A stretch of 64,000 nucleotides of DNA from assembly GCA_022316685.1 (NCBI GenBank), contig JAKJHU010000062.1, positions 496,001 to 560,000 on the forward strand, in the 5' to 3' direction. Under the pieces are notes generated by a model, which did no database searches, had not been told where the DNA came from, and saw only the letters and a program-made list of their open reading frames with translations. This document shows positions 1-12,165 of the stretch, piece after piece (positions within the stretch are counted from its first letter, which is position 1; each line of letters starts with the position of its first letter). Position numbers and translations under genes: made by a program. Source of the DNA: Progne subis subis (Eukaryota; Chordata; Aves; Passeriformes; Hirundinidae).

Positions 1-138
1 CCCAGGAGGAGACTGCTAATATGAGAGTATCTTACCCAATGGAAGATGGTAAAAAACGTCTGGTCTGGCTCTCTCACACAGAAAATTCCATTTCAGTATA
101 AGTTAAAAGATTTATGCTGTAAGACAAATCATTCAATG
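1..138. other. Unannotated flank
   Basis: Non-coding sequence before the first CR1 fragment. I see no open frame, repeat or signal I can support. Confidence 0.6.
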
Positions 139-297
139 GTAGCCCAGAGAGGTTGTTGAGTCTCTTTCCTTGGAGATACTAAACTCTACTGAAGACAGCC
201 CTGAGCAACATCCTGTAGCTGATCTTGAACAAAGAGGGTGGACTGGATGATCCCAAGAAGTGCCTTCCAACCTGAATTGTTCTGTGATTCTGTGAAT
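139..297 (+). mobile_element. CR1: CR1 LINE, 3'-end fragment
   Basis: A 5'-truncated CR1 non-LTR retrotransposon in forward orientation. The sequence shows a 'cccagagaggttgttgag' block, then 'gactggatgatcc', 'tgccttccaacctgaa', and ends in two copies of the octamer-like tail 'ttctgtga'. Ending in short octamer repeats instead of poly(A) is characteristic of avian CR1. Only the end of the 3' UTR remains and no reverse transcriptase is encoded. The left edge is approximate. Truncated CR1 tails of this kind are the commonest interspersed repeat of bird genomes, so this is one of the best markers of the host's identity. Confidence 0.9.
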
Positions 298-1394
298 ACT
301 TTTATGTTTTGTAGCAGAATATTTTACTGCTGTAGCAAAATACAGCAGAATATTTTTCTGTTCTAGGAAACATTTAATTTATTTTTTTTTCAAATTTTGA
401 ATCCCCATTTGCACAGGTGCTGCAACACAGGTACTGCAAAAGAGAGAGAAATACAGAGAAAGAAAATTATGCACTGACCCATTTATCTTTAAAAAAAAAA
501 ACAAAACCAAAACAGAATGGATTTATATTTAGTAATTCAATTAAGCAGCAACACTCTCTGAAGCAAATTCAGGTGATTTTGTAACACACAATAAAAATGA
601 AAGAGAAAAACCTAGGGTATTCAGAACCTGTCAAATCAAGAAACTTTCAAACGTCATTTCTGGAGACTGATCTAGAAAATTCTGAAGATGAACCATGTCT
701 TGTATAAATGACAATAAAGGGTGGGAGAGAGATTAGAAGGGAATGAGGCATCTCCAGTTGCACAGAGTGCTCGTGCTCAGGGGACAGCTTGCAGATCCAA
801 ATGAATCTCAGTGAAGGAGAGAAGCCAAGCTGTTGGAAGAGTGATGCACATCCTCTGGCACAAGAAGCACTCCGTGGAAAGCACTGGCTTCTGATGTTGC
901 CTGACGAGAATGGACAATCAGAGCATCACTCAGCGCACTGAGAACAGCCCCACGGCACTAATCATCACCAGGAAAATCCAAGCTCTTGTCACCATCCACA
1001 AAGGCATGGGGAGAGTTTGCAGAAGGATTTTTATGTAGCTAAACAAAACGTGGCCTGACGCAGCATTAATCAACCACTGAATGTCATCGCCAAGGGAAAG
1101 AATAAAACCCCAAAAGAAAATGGGTTTCTTTGATTGTTTGGTTTGAGGGTATTCCTTTCTTCTTCCTTTTCAGTAGTAATGGAGTAATTTTTCATACAAC
1201 ATCAGTTTGTCTTACATTTTGCTTTCAAATCATTGGGAAAAGACATTTTTTTTCCTATTCAGCTATAATAATCCAGATCCTCCTGACAAAAACATTGAAG
1301 CAAAACAGAATTGCAGTCAGAAGAGAAACTCTTTTTGATCTCTTTCCAAAGCACAACTCTTCAGATAAAATCTTAGTTCTCTATTTCATATTCA
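298..1394. other. AT-rich non-coding DNA
   Basis: No supportable gene. There is an A/C-rich run near 489-512 and several T-rich stretches. The open frame at 1130-1408 starts at TTG and has no protein-like features. Confidence 0.6.
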
Positions 1395-1495
1395 CCAAAA
1401 TTATATGAAGAGCAGCTAGATCCTGTTTGCTTATACCTTGTTATACTTACTTGTTTTAAGCAAACAGGATCTAGCTGCACCTTCATATAATTTGG
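1395..1495. repeat. Near-perfect inverted repeat (hairpin)
   Basis: The left arm at 1395-1433 and the right arm at 1457-1495 are reverse complements over about 38 bp, with one or two small bulges (aag-agc against aaggtgc, and one extra A). The inner 22 bp (1412-1433 against 1457-1478) pair without mismatch. The spacer is 23 nt (1434-1456). Transcribed from either strand this would form a long stable stem-loop. It may be a quasi-palindrome made by template switching, a minimal MITE, or a small-RNA precursor. The loop is larger than usual for a microRNA precursor. No function is claimed. Confidence 0.9.
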
Positions 1496-4438
1496 CAATT
1501 ATAAGTTTAATGTTTGGAAAAGTACTTTTAAAATGCATTTTAGAAGATGCTGCTTTCAGAAACAAAAAGGTACCGATCCACCTACCTATAAAATCTAATA
1601 TTAGAAAAGGCTTGGCTTGTTCTGAAGTTGTTTCTTTGTCCTGAAATGGCTTGGAAAGCTAAAAACACTAAAGAATTTCTTCAGAACAAACCCCAAACTG
1701 CTAAAGCTTCTAACAGAAACGCAGAGTGCCTCACACTCGGGCTATGTCCAATCGGACAGGATATTTGTCCAGATGGGAAATCCCATTTGAGGTTAAAGCA
1801 CAAATGTCATTTAAAAAAATGACTATGCCACAGTTCTTTGGTGTTTCTCCCTCTTTACAGAACTGAGCGACAGGAATAAAAACAAATGAGTTACTGTCAA
1901 ATAAATTATTTGTCCTTTTTGGTATCTCCTGGACAGTTTTTGCCTGGAGTCTTCTTGAAAAAAAGAAGTGTTTTGGCTATTGGTTATCTATTTATAAGAG
2001 CAGGTAAAGTACAGAGGGAGGGGAAAAGAATGAAAAACTATGGATGTTCCATTAATTTAGAAGCTACTCTAACATATTCATCACAGTGGTATTTGTCTGA
2101 ACCAAAAAAAGGAAAAAAAGAAAAATAAACAGCAGAGACCTCAATGAAGGGAAAGAAAGCAGTGGTAGAACTCCTAAGGAAAATAAGAGTTGCAGTATGG
2201 GTGGTTTAACCATGCATCTTCCATTGCAATTCATGGAAAATTCTATGGCAAAATCCTTTAGCTTTCACTGAAACCCCTCATTACTGAATAATGCCTTTCA
2301 CACAGTCATTCCTGTTTGCTCATTTATGCTTTGCAGAGCATCTACCCCTAAGAATTTGCAAAGGTATTTCTCTAGACATGAGAACAGGCTTGGTTATTAA
2401 ACCATCACTGAATTTAGACATCAAGAAAATTGTTTATAATTTGTTTTTCTTAAAATATAGATTTCTGTGTTTCAGTGTGCAACAGATGTTTATTCTTTCT
2501 CAGCTGCTGTAAATTTTCTGAATGAAACATGTAGTTTATTCAGACAATCTTAAACAACAGTGTCTTTCTTCAGAGAATCTCAGGCCCCTTTAAAAACCTG
2601 AATTCTCTGTGAGTTAAACATTGGATTCATTTACCAAGCAGTGAATAAATGAACAAAAAGGTGTGACAAGCCATTTTTCAGCATCTTGGTAAGTTTCGCA
2701 AATCAAGAATAATCTTGTTTAGAACTTGACAAGAGAATCAGATAAAATATCATTATTTTTGTGAAACACCTTGAAGCTTTCTTGGTGTTCAAGGTGGGGG
2801 TTTGCTGCAAAATAAGACTCAACTTTGATTAGAGCCTAGTGCAGAGCCAGAGAAATCATTCCACTGAGCTTTGAGATCTCTCACCAAAGTAGCTCAATAA
2901 TCTCACCTGATCCCAAAGTGGACATCTGAAGCTCAAACTGGACACTCCTGCAAAAGTTTTAGAACAGTGGTTTTCTCTCTGCCTCACTGTGCAGAGATTT
3001 AAACATTTCCATATCAGATTAAACCAGCTTTACAGGTCTCCCAATGTAACTTGGAACAGTGTTTGTGCCAGGTGTAGAACTGAATACAGCAAAAATGAAG
3101 TGACATTTTCTAAAGTACAATATCAAAGGAACCTCCAGCGAGCCTCCACTGAAACTGCAAATGAGTACTTTTGAGGACAGAAAAGTATTTAGACTGGAAA
3201 TAAGAACAGCACATCAAAATCAAATTTAAGAAGCAGTTAGTTGTATTTTGATACAAAATCAAGTGCAGGAGCATTTGTGTAAATCTAAACCTCAAACGAA
3301 CCCCTCAGCTCTACCTAGAGTGTTTTTTCCCAGGTGATTAACCAGGCAACACTCTTTCCACTTTCACAAAACACTTGAACTGGTGAATACGTGGGACTGA
3401 TTCAGGGACTAAGGGACGTGGTACAGGCCGTAGGATGCAGAAGCTTCCTGGAGGTTTTCACACTGGAAAGAGAAGGGACTGATAACACAACACATTAACA
3501 GGTGCTGCCCTGGAGGAGGGAGGTCCTGGCTCCTGGATCTCAGAACCAGCACGCAAAGAAAAGGAAGATTGTTGCCTCCTTTCCAGACAGGATCTGCACT
3601 TCCCCAAGAGATGGAGGCAGTGGAGTTTTCCTGTCCAACAGCCTCTCCCTCGGGTGAGCTTTCCTAAAGAAAATGCCAGATTCTCTCCAAAAGCAGAGGG
3701 CTCAGTCTACAACAACAAACTGCTTCTCATGCCTTTCTGAATCAGCTCTGGGGCTGAGCAATTTCATGGCATGTTGCTGTGAGATTTGTGGAAAACAAGG
3801 AGAGCCTTGCTGAAATGCCTCCTTCCCCTGTAACTTAAGCCAGAAGGGAGTACAGAGCTGATTATTAATTGTGTGATGTGTTGAAAACACATTTTTAAAC
3901 CTCTTCCATAAGCACCATTTGGGAACTTGCAGGGACCAAAAAACCAAAAAACCCTGAACAAAAACCCCCTCTGCTTTCTCACAGCAGGTCATATTTTAGG
4001 TGAAGGGGAGTTTCCAAGGCTCAGAGTGAGTCAGACAAACAGTGAGGGGCTATGAGACTCTGCATGTGCCTCACACCCGCTGTGTTTCTTTTCCCTGTAG
4101 AAAAGGATGCCTGTATTTTCACTGGCTGACAAATTCTAAGGAGTATGAGAGAAGGGAAAGGCACAGCAGTTTATCTCCCAAACTCCTGTACTTTCCCAGT
4201 GTTCAGGAGAGGGTTACAGCACTGTGCTGATCCACTGCAGTTTTTATGCACATTAATATACGTTAGTCTTGATTGGAGGCATCAACACTGAGCAAAATGA
4301 ATAAGTTATTTATCAGAAAACCTTATTTTTCCTGTTACACACACTCAGAGAACAGCAGCACAACCATTAAATCTTCCCCTGAACACGTGCACTGGGACAT
4401 GCTTTCCTAACCACAGCAGGAGATCGATTTGTACCCTT
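1496..4438. other. Non-coding DNA
   Basis: Frames here are short and overlap on both strands, as expected by chance. I see no splice-bounded exon, RNA gene or repeat that I can support. Confidence 0.55.
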
Positions 4439-4488
4439 AAAACAAAAAAACACAAAAACAAAACCAAAAACAAACCAACCCAAAACAA
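4439..4488. repeat. A/C-rich simple repeat
   Basis: Degenerate (A3-7 C1-2) tract composed of aaac and aaaac units. It is one of several A/C (or G/T on the other strand) tracts in the window. Confidence 0.85.
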
Positions 4489-4560
4489 GTTACCATCCTT
4501 ATCTTAGCCTGAATATCCCACAGCATTATGAATGATCTCGATTGCACAGCTCTCTTTACG

Positions 4561-4960
4561 CAGGGGTTCGTGAATACGAAACACTCTGACTAAAGCAGCT
4601 CTCAAGTTCCATGCCCATCCATCTCTGGAGGTAGCTCCACCAGAGTTAATGGACCTGCAGCAGGGTGAGCGCTGCCAGAGCTCTGCCTCACGCCACGCAC
4701 ACAGCCGACAACGAGATGACGAAGCGACGTGGCAAAGAGCAGATTTGTCCTTCTGGGCCGAGGCAGGGTGAGCATCACGTTACGATGACAAAGAGCCGTG
4801 CATGAGGGAGCTGCAGGGACAGCTCTGCTTCCACTGAGCCTGGAGTCCCAGCTACTCTTTATCCCGTGTTTCCTCCTAAAGCAGCTCGGTGATTATCCGT
4901 GCACATCTCGCCATGACGTTCCGTGAGTGGAGCGTGCCAAGATCCCATCCAGCATATGGC
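4561..4960. promoter_or_regulatory. CpG-rich block next to minisatellite
   Basis: By eye I count about 20 CpG dinucleotides in 400 bp, against a surrounding background where CpG is rare. The densest part is 4690-4800, with several TGACG/GACG words (cgacaacgagatgacgaagc, tacgatgac) that resemble CREB/ATF half-sites. The block ends at the left arm of the minisatellite. It could be an unmethylated regulatory element or the GC-rich shoulder of the repeat. No transcript start can be assigned from sequence. Confidence 0.35.
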
Positions 4961-5532
4961 GGGGGGAAAACCGGGAATTTTTGGGGGGAAGCTGGGAATT
5001 TTGAGGGAAAAAAATTGAGAATTTTTAAGGGGAAAAGTGGGAATTTTGTGGGAATTTCTTTGGAAAGAGCCAGGAATTTTTTTCGGGGGGGAGGGGAAAG
5101 GGAATTTTTGGCAAATAAAATAGGAATTTTGGGGGAACAAACTGGGAACTTTTGGGGGGGGGAGGGAACTTAAGGGGGAAAAAGGAGGGAAATTTGGGGG
5201 AAAAAACCCCAAGAATTTGGGGGGGGGGGGGGAAGGAAATTTTGGTGGGGAAACTGGGAACTTTTTGGGGGAAAAGAAGGAAATTTGGTGGGAGGAAAGA
5301 AGGAAATTTGGGGCAAAAAGAAGGAAATTTGGGGGAAAAAAATGGAAATTTTGGGGGGGCAGAAGTGGGAAATCTGGGGTGGGAAAGAGGAAATTTTTGG
5401 GGAAAGAAATGGGAATTTTGAGGGGAAAAACTGGGAATTTTTTTGGGGGGAAAGAGGGATTTTTGGGGGAAAATAATGGGAATTTTGGGGGAAAAACCCA
5501 GGCATATGCTGGATGTGCACGAGGACTCCACT
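4926..5532. repeat. Minisatellite between inverted arms
   Basis: The core at about 4960-5500 holds roughly two dozen degenerate units of about 20-25 bp built on 'gggaattttgggggaaaa'. The plus strand has almost no C, so the tract is strongly strand-asymmetric and has many G runs of 4-14. It is bracketed by a perfect 13-bp inverted repeat: catccagcatatg at 4946-4958 and catatgctggatg at 5503-5515. Further similarity lies outside it: agtggag/ctccact at 4926-4932 and 5526-5532, and cgtgc/gcacg at 4933-4937 and 5517-5521. The long frames on both strands here (up to 216 codons, rich in Pro/Phe/Lys or Gly/Lys/Asn) are products of the repeat and not genes. Confidence 0.92.
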
Positions 5533-8500
5533 GGGCTGTGAGTCACAGCCTGGTCCTGGCAACCTCTGCTGTCTCCAGTGTCCCAGAACAACCCTTCTGG
5601 CTGATGGTATCGTGCCTGCCCTGCCCAATGCTGCAGCCAGTGAGAAAGGGCAGAGAGGATGGGGCAGATCTCCACCTGTGGCCAAAAGGTAATGTTTTTG
5701 ACATGGAAATAATTAATCTCTTATGAGGTGACAAGTGTTAAGAACTGTCCTGCACAGCAAGCTTCCAGGGAGCAGCTATGGTGGGACAAACGAGGATTTG
5801 ATGGGAGCTACAGACAGCTAAGGAGAAAAAAAAAAGGAAGGCAGAAGTTCAGGCTATCATTTTGGGTGGCAGCAGCTTCACAGTGAGCAAGAATCAGAGT
5901 GATCTTAGTCACAGCAACCAAGCCAGGGCCATAAACTCTCCCACAGGACAACAGAAATGGCCTTGATGGGTCTGGGAAGCAGCAAACCTAGCAAGGAACA
6001 CAATATTCTGTTACTGAGTGATAGAGAGAGCAAAGACAGATGTCCAAGGATCAAGTGCTAGATCTTCCAGCAAATCTGACAAGTTTGTTAAATGGATTGT
6101 TATGACTCTTGATTTTGGCAGCCAATTTTATCTGATTTTATATTAAGCCAGAGACCTCCCAAGCACAATAGCTGAGCAAGAGATCAGATATGAAATGATT
6201 TTTTTCCCCCAAACTCAGCTTCAACACCAATCAGTTTTATATGTTCTACTTTCAAGTGCCAAAAGAATTTTAACACACCAGTAAGTCAGGGATCCAACAG
6301 CAAGCTCAGCTCTGGGAATTGAGATGGGGAGTTTCTTATGTGGAAAAGAAAACCCCTGGATACTGTGAATTGGGAAGACTTCACTTCTAAAAGAAACTTC
6401 TCCAAATATCATTTCTATGGAAGAATTACTTTACAGTACTCTTCATTTATGTTATTGATAACAGCTACTTAACCCTCTCAAAATAAACTGAGTTATGATT
6501 CTCTTTGTCCTGATGAGGAAATACAGAGACATATATTTGTCATGTGCCCAAAAAACAGCTGACCTGAAAGAGAAGAATTCTCATCTTTCTCTTCATGGTA
6601 TGTGCATGGCTTTTAAACTCTGGGAAAGTGATGAACCATATCTTAAAAAAAAAAAAAAAAAGGAAATGTTATTAAAGTGGACACCGAATCTTTGGTAAGA
6701 AAATCTGTCTCTGGGAAGAGCAGAGCAACTTATGAATTATTGTGTCCCTGTTTCTTTAGCACTATGCATCATGTGAAAAGTGTCCTAATTCCACCAAAAG
6801 TTTTATCTGTCTGTATAAAAGGGATGGGGAGAAAATAGTATTACACATGCCTCAAAAATCTGAAACTGCCATGCCCAATAAATCACAGCATTTCTGAAAT
6901 TGATTGCTATTGTTCCAAACATACCCCCATTCTCCTTTCTGTAATGAGAAATGTACTTGTACTTGGTATTTTCATAGCTGAGCAAGTGCCCTGGGGACAC
7001 GTACAACTTTCCTGCTTATTTATTTATATTTTAACACCAAGAAAAGTTAATAATCTTTTGACAGAACAATGACCTGCCATAACATTACTGGGAAGGGCTC
7101 AGCTTCAGGCCTTGTGAAGGGATTATATTTTTACTGGCCCTGGAATCAATTGTTTACTTTTGAAGGGAAGAAAGTAAAACCTGCTTCCAAAGGTTACAAA
7201 GCAACAAAATAAAACTGAATAAAATCAAATATTATATGAACACGATTAGAACACCCAAAACTCCCTGACACTGTCCTGCTGCTCTGAACTGTGCCAAAGA
7301 GGGAATGGAGAAAGGTGCATTTCTATTTTACTGCCAGCTCAAAGGGCTGGGCACTGTGCCACATCCATCGCAGGTGCTGATCCAAGGAGCAACTCCCCAT
7401 TGTCCTCAGAAAGTCCAGAAACATTTCCCATGGGGAAATCCTCAAACGTTAAATTCTCAGGGAGCATACAGCTGTCACCAGAGCAAGAAGAGGCATGTAA
7501 GAGAGACAAAGAGAAGGGCAAGAAACTGTGAGAAGAGAAAGGGAGCACAGGGTTTGGATGCAAGTTCAGAATCTGTCCAGATGTTCAGAACTGACAGTGG
7601 ACTAGGATCTGCAGCTAGTTTCCCACAGAAAGCGAATAAATCAGCTCCAGCACTCAAACAACTCATCCTTCCTCCTCCCAGAACTCCTTTCACAGTTGTC
7701 ACGTTTCTGAGTTCCCTTTGCCTCACCAGCCTGCCTTTCCTCTTCCCTCTCATCTAATCTGGTGCCAGACCAGCTTCTTCCCATGTCTCCCTATCTGCTA
7801 TCTGGTGTGAGTAGCTTGTATCCATCTCCTGATTTATCCTTCAGCCCCTCTCTGTCTCACTGCTGCATTCAGAGCTCGAGACATCCCTCGCAAATACAGA
7901 ACATGAAACAGAAACTTGAGCTCTGTGGAGGCCTGTTTGTTTTGGCTGTCGCTGTAGTTTTTATTAATAAATGTCTCCTGGTAGACTAGACTGCATTTAT
8001 CGTGACATATGTTATCTAGCTTATGTTCTTATGCAGTATTTATTACAAAATTTAAGTTGAGCACAAAACTATTCCTCTCTCTTCCCAGGCAGTGAGAAGG
8101 GTGGTTGTGTTATTCTAATGAATTTGCTAGTCTTATTTTATTATTGAGAAGACTTGGTTAAGGAAGTGATCCCTGTGGTTCGTTTTGAAAACGTGAATTT
8201 TGTGGTTGCTGTGGTCCTTTCCCATAGGAGAAGAATTTCTAATCCATCTGCACATTAATAATTCCCCAACTTCTTTACTGCTGAGATCTCCCCATTGTGA
8301 ATTTTTCCCAGACCTCTTAAGCTACTTCCCTTTCCATCCTTCCCTATCTGATTGGTTGGATGCTTGTTTTCACACACCATATGCTGTAATCAAGAGAGTT
8401 GCTAGATTACCCCAGCCAAAAAGAGGAAACATCCATTTCCAGAGCTTGCCAGCACCTCCTTCAATATTGCAACTGACCCTTAACTCTTGAGAAATCCTGT

Positions 8501-11500
8501 TTAGGATTACAAGGAAGTCTTGGGAGAAAACTCTCATCCAATCTAATTTGAGGGCATGAAAAACTCAGACTAGCTTCAGAAAGAGGAGCCAAATATTGTT
8601 GTAGGTTTCCAAATGAAGCCTCTGCTTCTAAATAAAACAGAGTGTGTTTCTTAGATGAGGTCTGATATCTCACAAGGGCTCTATCAAGCAGATGTGTGAA
8701 CTGGTCAGTTCAAAGCCCAAATTTCTGCACAGCTTTACCTCTACTGGCTAAAATGCATGAGAAGTACAAACATACCTTATGGTTACCTAAGGATAAAAAA
8801 AATGAAGCGAGAATGTGAATTTTGTAGCCTCAGAAGGACCTGTGTTTATAGAATAGCAAGGCCTAGATTTGGTTAGAATGGGCAAAATTCACAGATTTTA
8901 CGTGGCATCTTTTCTTAACATGAAGCTTTGCACCACCTTGCTCATTTCCCACCTCAAGAGAGCTTTAGTGAAAGGATTGTGCAAAACATTGTCTTGAGCA
9001 AGTTCTACTGTGCTGAGCCAGCTTGATAATTTTGGTGTTTACTGTCTTGCTTCACAGGTCCTTACATTCACAGTGATTTATACAAAGTGCTCTGGTTTGT
9101 ATCCCTCACAAACCCTTTCAATGCTGCGCTAGGTAAACAGAATGTCATCAGATTTCCAGTCCTTCCTGGGTAATTTTCCCCAGTTATGTAAATGTTTATC
9201 TTAATTCGACTTCTTCCTTTGCACTTTTAAAAATGTTTTTGCTCCTTCCCCGTGCTGAAGCAGTGTGATAACCACGATGCAGAATGGAGACAAAAGAATA
9301 CCAGGGCTGGATGCCAAGGAGCAAGGCTGCGAGTGCCCAGCCAGCTGCACAGCCTTTGGTTGCCAGTTCTCCAAGAAGGCACAAAGCAGCGTAGGGATCC
9401 TGTTGGAGCATTATTACCCAAAAACTTCCAAATTCACCTGATTAGAAAGCATCAGTGAGGTTACTGCAGCAGCCCTCGTGTTTGTGTAATAAAACTGCTT
9501 GTGCCTGTAAACATGCCAGGTGTGCCAGTGCCAAGAGTGCACATGGCAGCAGAGGTTTGGATCAAGACTTGATTCCCCTGGTTGTTTTTCCCACCATGTA
9601 ACCTGTGTTGTATTTGGCAAATCATCTCCTGGGGAAAGGGAGCTGCATGTAAAGTGCTGGCAACAGCATTCGGTTTGATATGCCTAAGTTAATTAATAGA
9701 AAACAGCTCATGTCAACAATGTTTACATTTCTCATGCTTTCTCTCTTTACCCACTTGAACTGAACTATACAAAAAGCACTTTAGAATCTACCACATGTAT
9801 AAGAAATCAGTACTCTTTGAATAAATTTATCAGTGCTGTTGATAGGTTTAGGGATCCTTTCCACAGCCAAAAAATGAACCTAACCCAGTGGAGGACATTA
9901 AAACTTGAATACAAGCTTCCTTCCAGACAAGCCCTGCTTTCTTTCCAGCTCCCAAAAAAATATAAGATGGGACCAGATAACTGCAGGAATCCACAGATTT
10001 CAGTGGGCGGAATTCTAGCGATAACCATCTCATTTCAGCAGACTGAAAATAAACACGAAATAAACAATTCATCTTGTTGGAGGTTGACACATTCATTTTT
10101 CTGCTTGGAAAACCAAAATTCTACTTGCTCCTACTCCAAGTATCCTTGCATCATCCCTGTGTTTGGGTACCCATCTGCTGCCAGTTTCAAACTCAGCGAA
10201 ATGCACTTAGCTAAATGGGCACGTGTTTTAGTAGCACAGATAAATTCCTCCTTAATTGCTCACACTTTCTACACTAAGTCTCTAAATGTGGATATGTAAG
10301 CCAGAAGCCTTCTCTGATTTGCTAGGATTTGATGGGATTTTTTTTCTTCAAAGAGGCAAACCACAAACTTACCTCTCCTACGACTTTACAAGGAGCATAA
10401 AGATAAAAAGTTCAATTGCTAAGTTGAGCTTCTACACAGTTCAGATATTTTAATTTAATTTCGTGAATACCCAAACCTACTTAATCATTCAAACTTTAGA
10501 GCAGGTACCACGGCACTTAGTGCTGGCTCATCAAGCAGCAGCTGTGAGGGATAACTCAGTGCTGTATTTACTGTGAAGTCTGGAATCAGGGACTCTGCGT
10601 ACAACTCGCGCTAATGTAAAGCAAATTAACTGCTCAGCCTGGATGAACTCGACATCCCCGTGGTTTAGTTCACACAGAGGTAAACCAGAAATAACAACAG
10701 CCAAGCAGAGCCAAGTTAGACAGCAAAGGTTTGTGGGCCAGAACAGCACACAGACAAGGTGGAAAGCAGCACATGGTGCCACATCCCTTGCCCAGGATGG
10801 AGCAACACCCAGACCAGTGGGTGCTTCTCCATGACAAGTGACCTCAGTAATGCAGTCATGCACAGAAAAAAGCAACTATAAACCATAATTAGAGAGGGCA
10901 CTTCCCTCCGTAGTTTTCCTGCACATCCTGGCACTCTCAAGCAGTCCTGCAGTCCCAGTGGATTCACTGTTTAGTTTCTGTCTCTTACTAGTAACAGTCA
11001 TAGAAAATGGGAAATGAGCTATGGAGTTGACCTTCCCCGCTGAAATGGTGGCTGAAGCAGCAAAGGTTGTTTATTACCTCCTCCATATGGTCAAGAAGAG
11101 GTTTTCTGCAAATGCAGGGCTGAAGTAAATCTGTATTTCGTTTCTCCCAGCTGTGAGTTGACTGCCATGCTTCTGTCATAAAACAGGCTTTGGCCAAGGG
11201 AGAAAAGGCAAGCAGAACTGGCAAGGTCAAGGGCAGAGAGACAGAAGGAAAGAGACTTAATTTCACACCAGGTCATTTCCACAAATTGAAGAAACCATAA
11301 AGAAAACATCAACAGTGTTTCCACTAAGTATGATATGGAACTCTTTTGGACCATCTCTTAGAGGGGAAAACATTCAAAACATCTTTAGGTCTTTAGGTCT
11401 GAGCTGAACAAATTCATTGAAAGTTAATGGGACTCATTTTCCTACAGACCTTGGGCAGTTAAGAAAAAAGACTAGCAACCATCACCTTTTCTACTTGTTG

Positions 11501-12035
11501 CCAAAAGGAACCGGCTGCTGCTAAAGGCTAAGAATACACAAAAATTTAACTTAGTTTACAATCTCAGCCTGGCTGCTTCTTCTCCTGCACCTGGCTCAGT
11601 CCCTTCTAGGAACAGAAGGCTTTAATTCTCCCTGTTTCACCCAGAACCACGCTGATCTCTGGTATCCCGTGGGCACAAAGGTGAGTTAGCAGTGCTTGAG
11701 ATGAGCAGAGCCAGCATCTGGGACTGCCAGCTGAACTTTCTTTTCCTTTCTTCCCACAGGAGCGTTTACAGTATTTCTGGCTCATGCAAGGAAGTTTCTA
11801 AGGAATGGGATCAAGCCTTCTGATTCAGGTTAAACCTCCTGATTAAGGTTAAAAGATTACTGTCTCCTCAAAGGCAAGGTGCATTTGCAATGCTTTACAC
11901 ACGAAAGAAAAATTGCTGTGTTTTGCTTGGGTTTACATCCACAAAAAGTAGAGGTGAACATCATCCTGAGAATACATTTTTCTCCCCAGGATACCAATTT
12001 CTAGATCATGCATACCTTGGATTGTGCTCTGTAGA
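5533..12035. other. Non-coding DNA
   Basis: About 6.5 kb with no supportable gene. It contains an A17 tract at 6645-6661. The longest frames (7305-7757 and 9817-10299) have no recognisable domain, overlap frames on the other strand, and lie within the length expected by chance in DNA of this composition. No further CR1, LTR or tRNA was recognised. Confidence 0.5.
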
Positions 12036-12165
12036 AAAGGACCAAGAAGAATTTCTCTCTCAAATGTTCCAGCAATGCGGACTATAAAGGATGCTTGAGG
12101 AAAGGACCAAGAAGAATTTCTCTCTCAAATGTTCCAGCAATGCGGACTATAAAGGATGCTTGAGG
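12036..12165. repeat. Perfect 65-bp tandem duplication
   Basis: Copy 1 (12036-12100) and copy 2 (12101-12165) start with 'aaaggaccaagaagaatttc' and are identical along their length as far as I can read. A third copy stops after three bases. Zero divergence means a very recent duplication, a polymorphic allele, or an assembly error. Confidence 0.93.
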
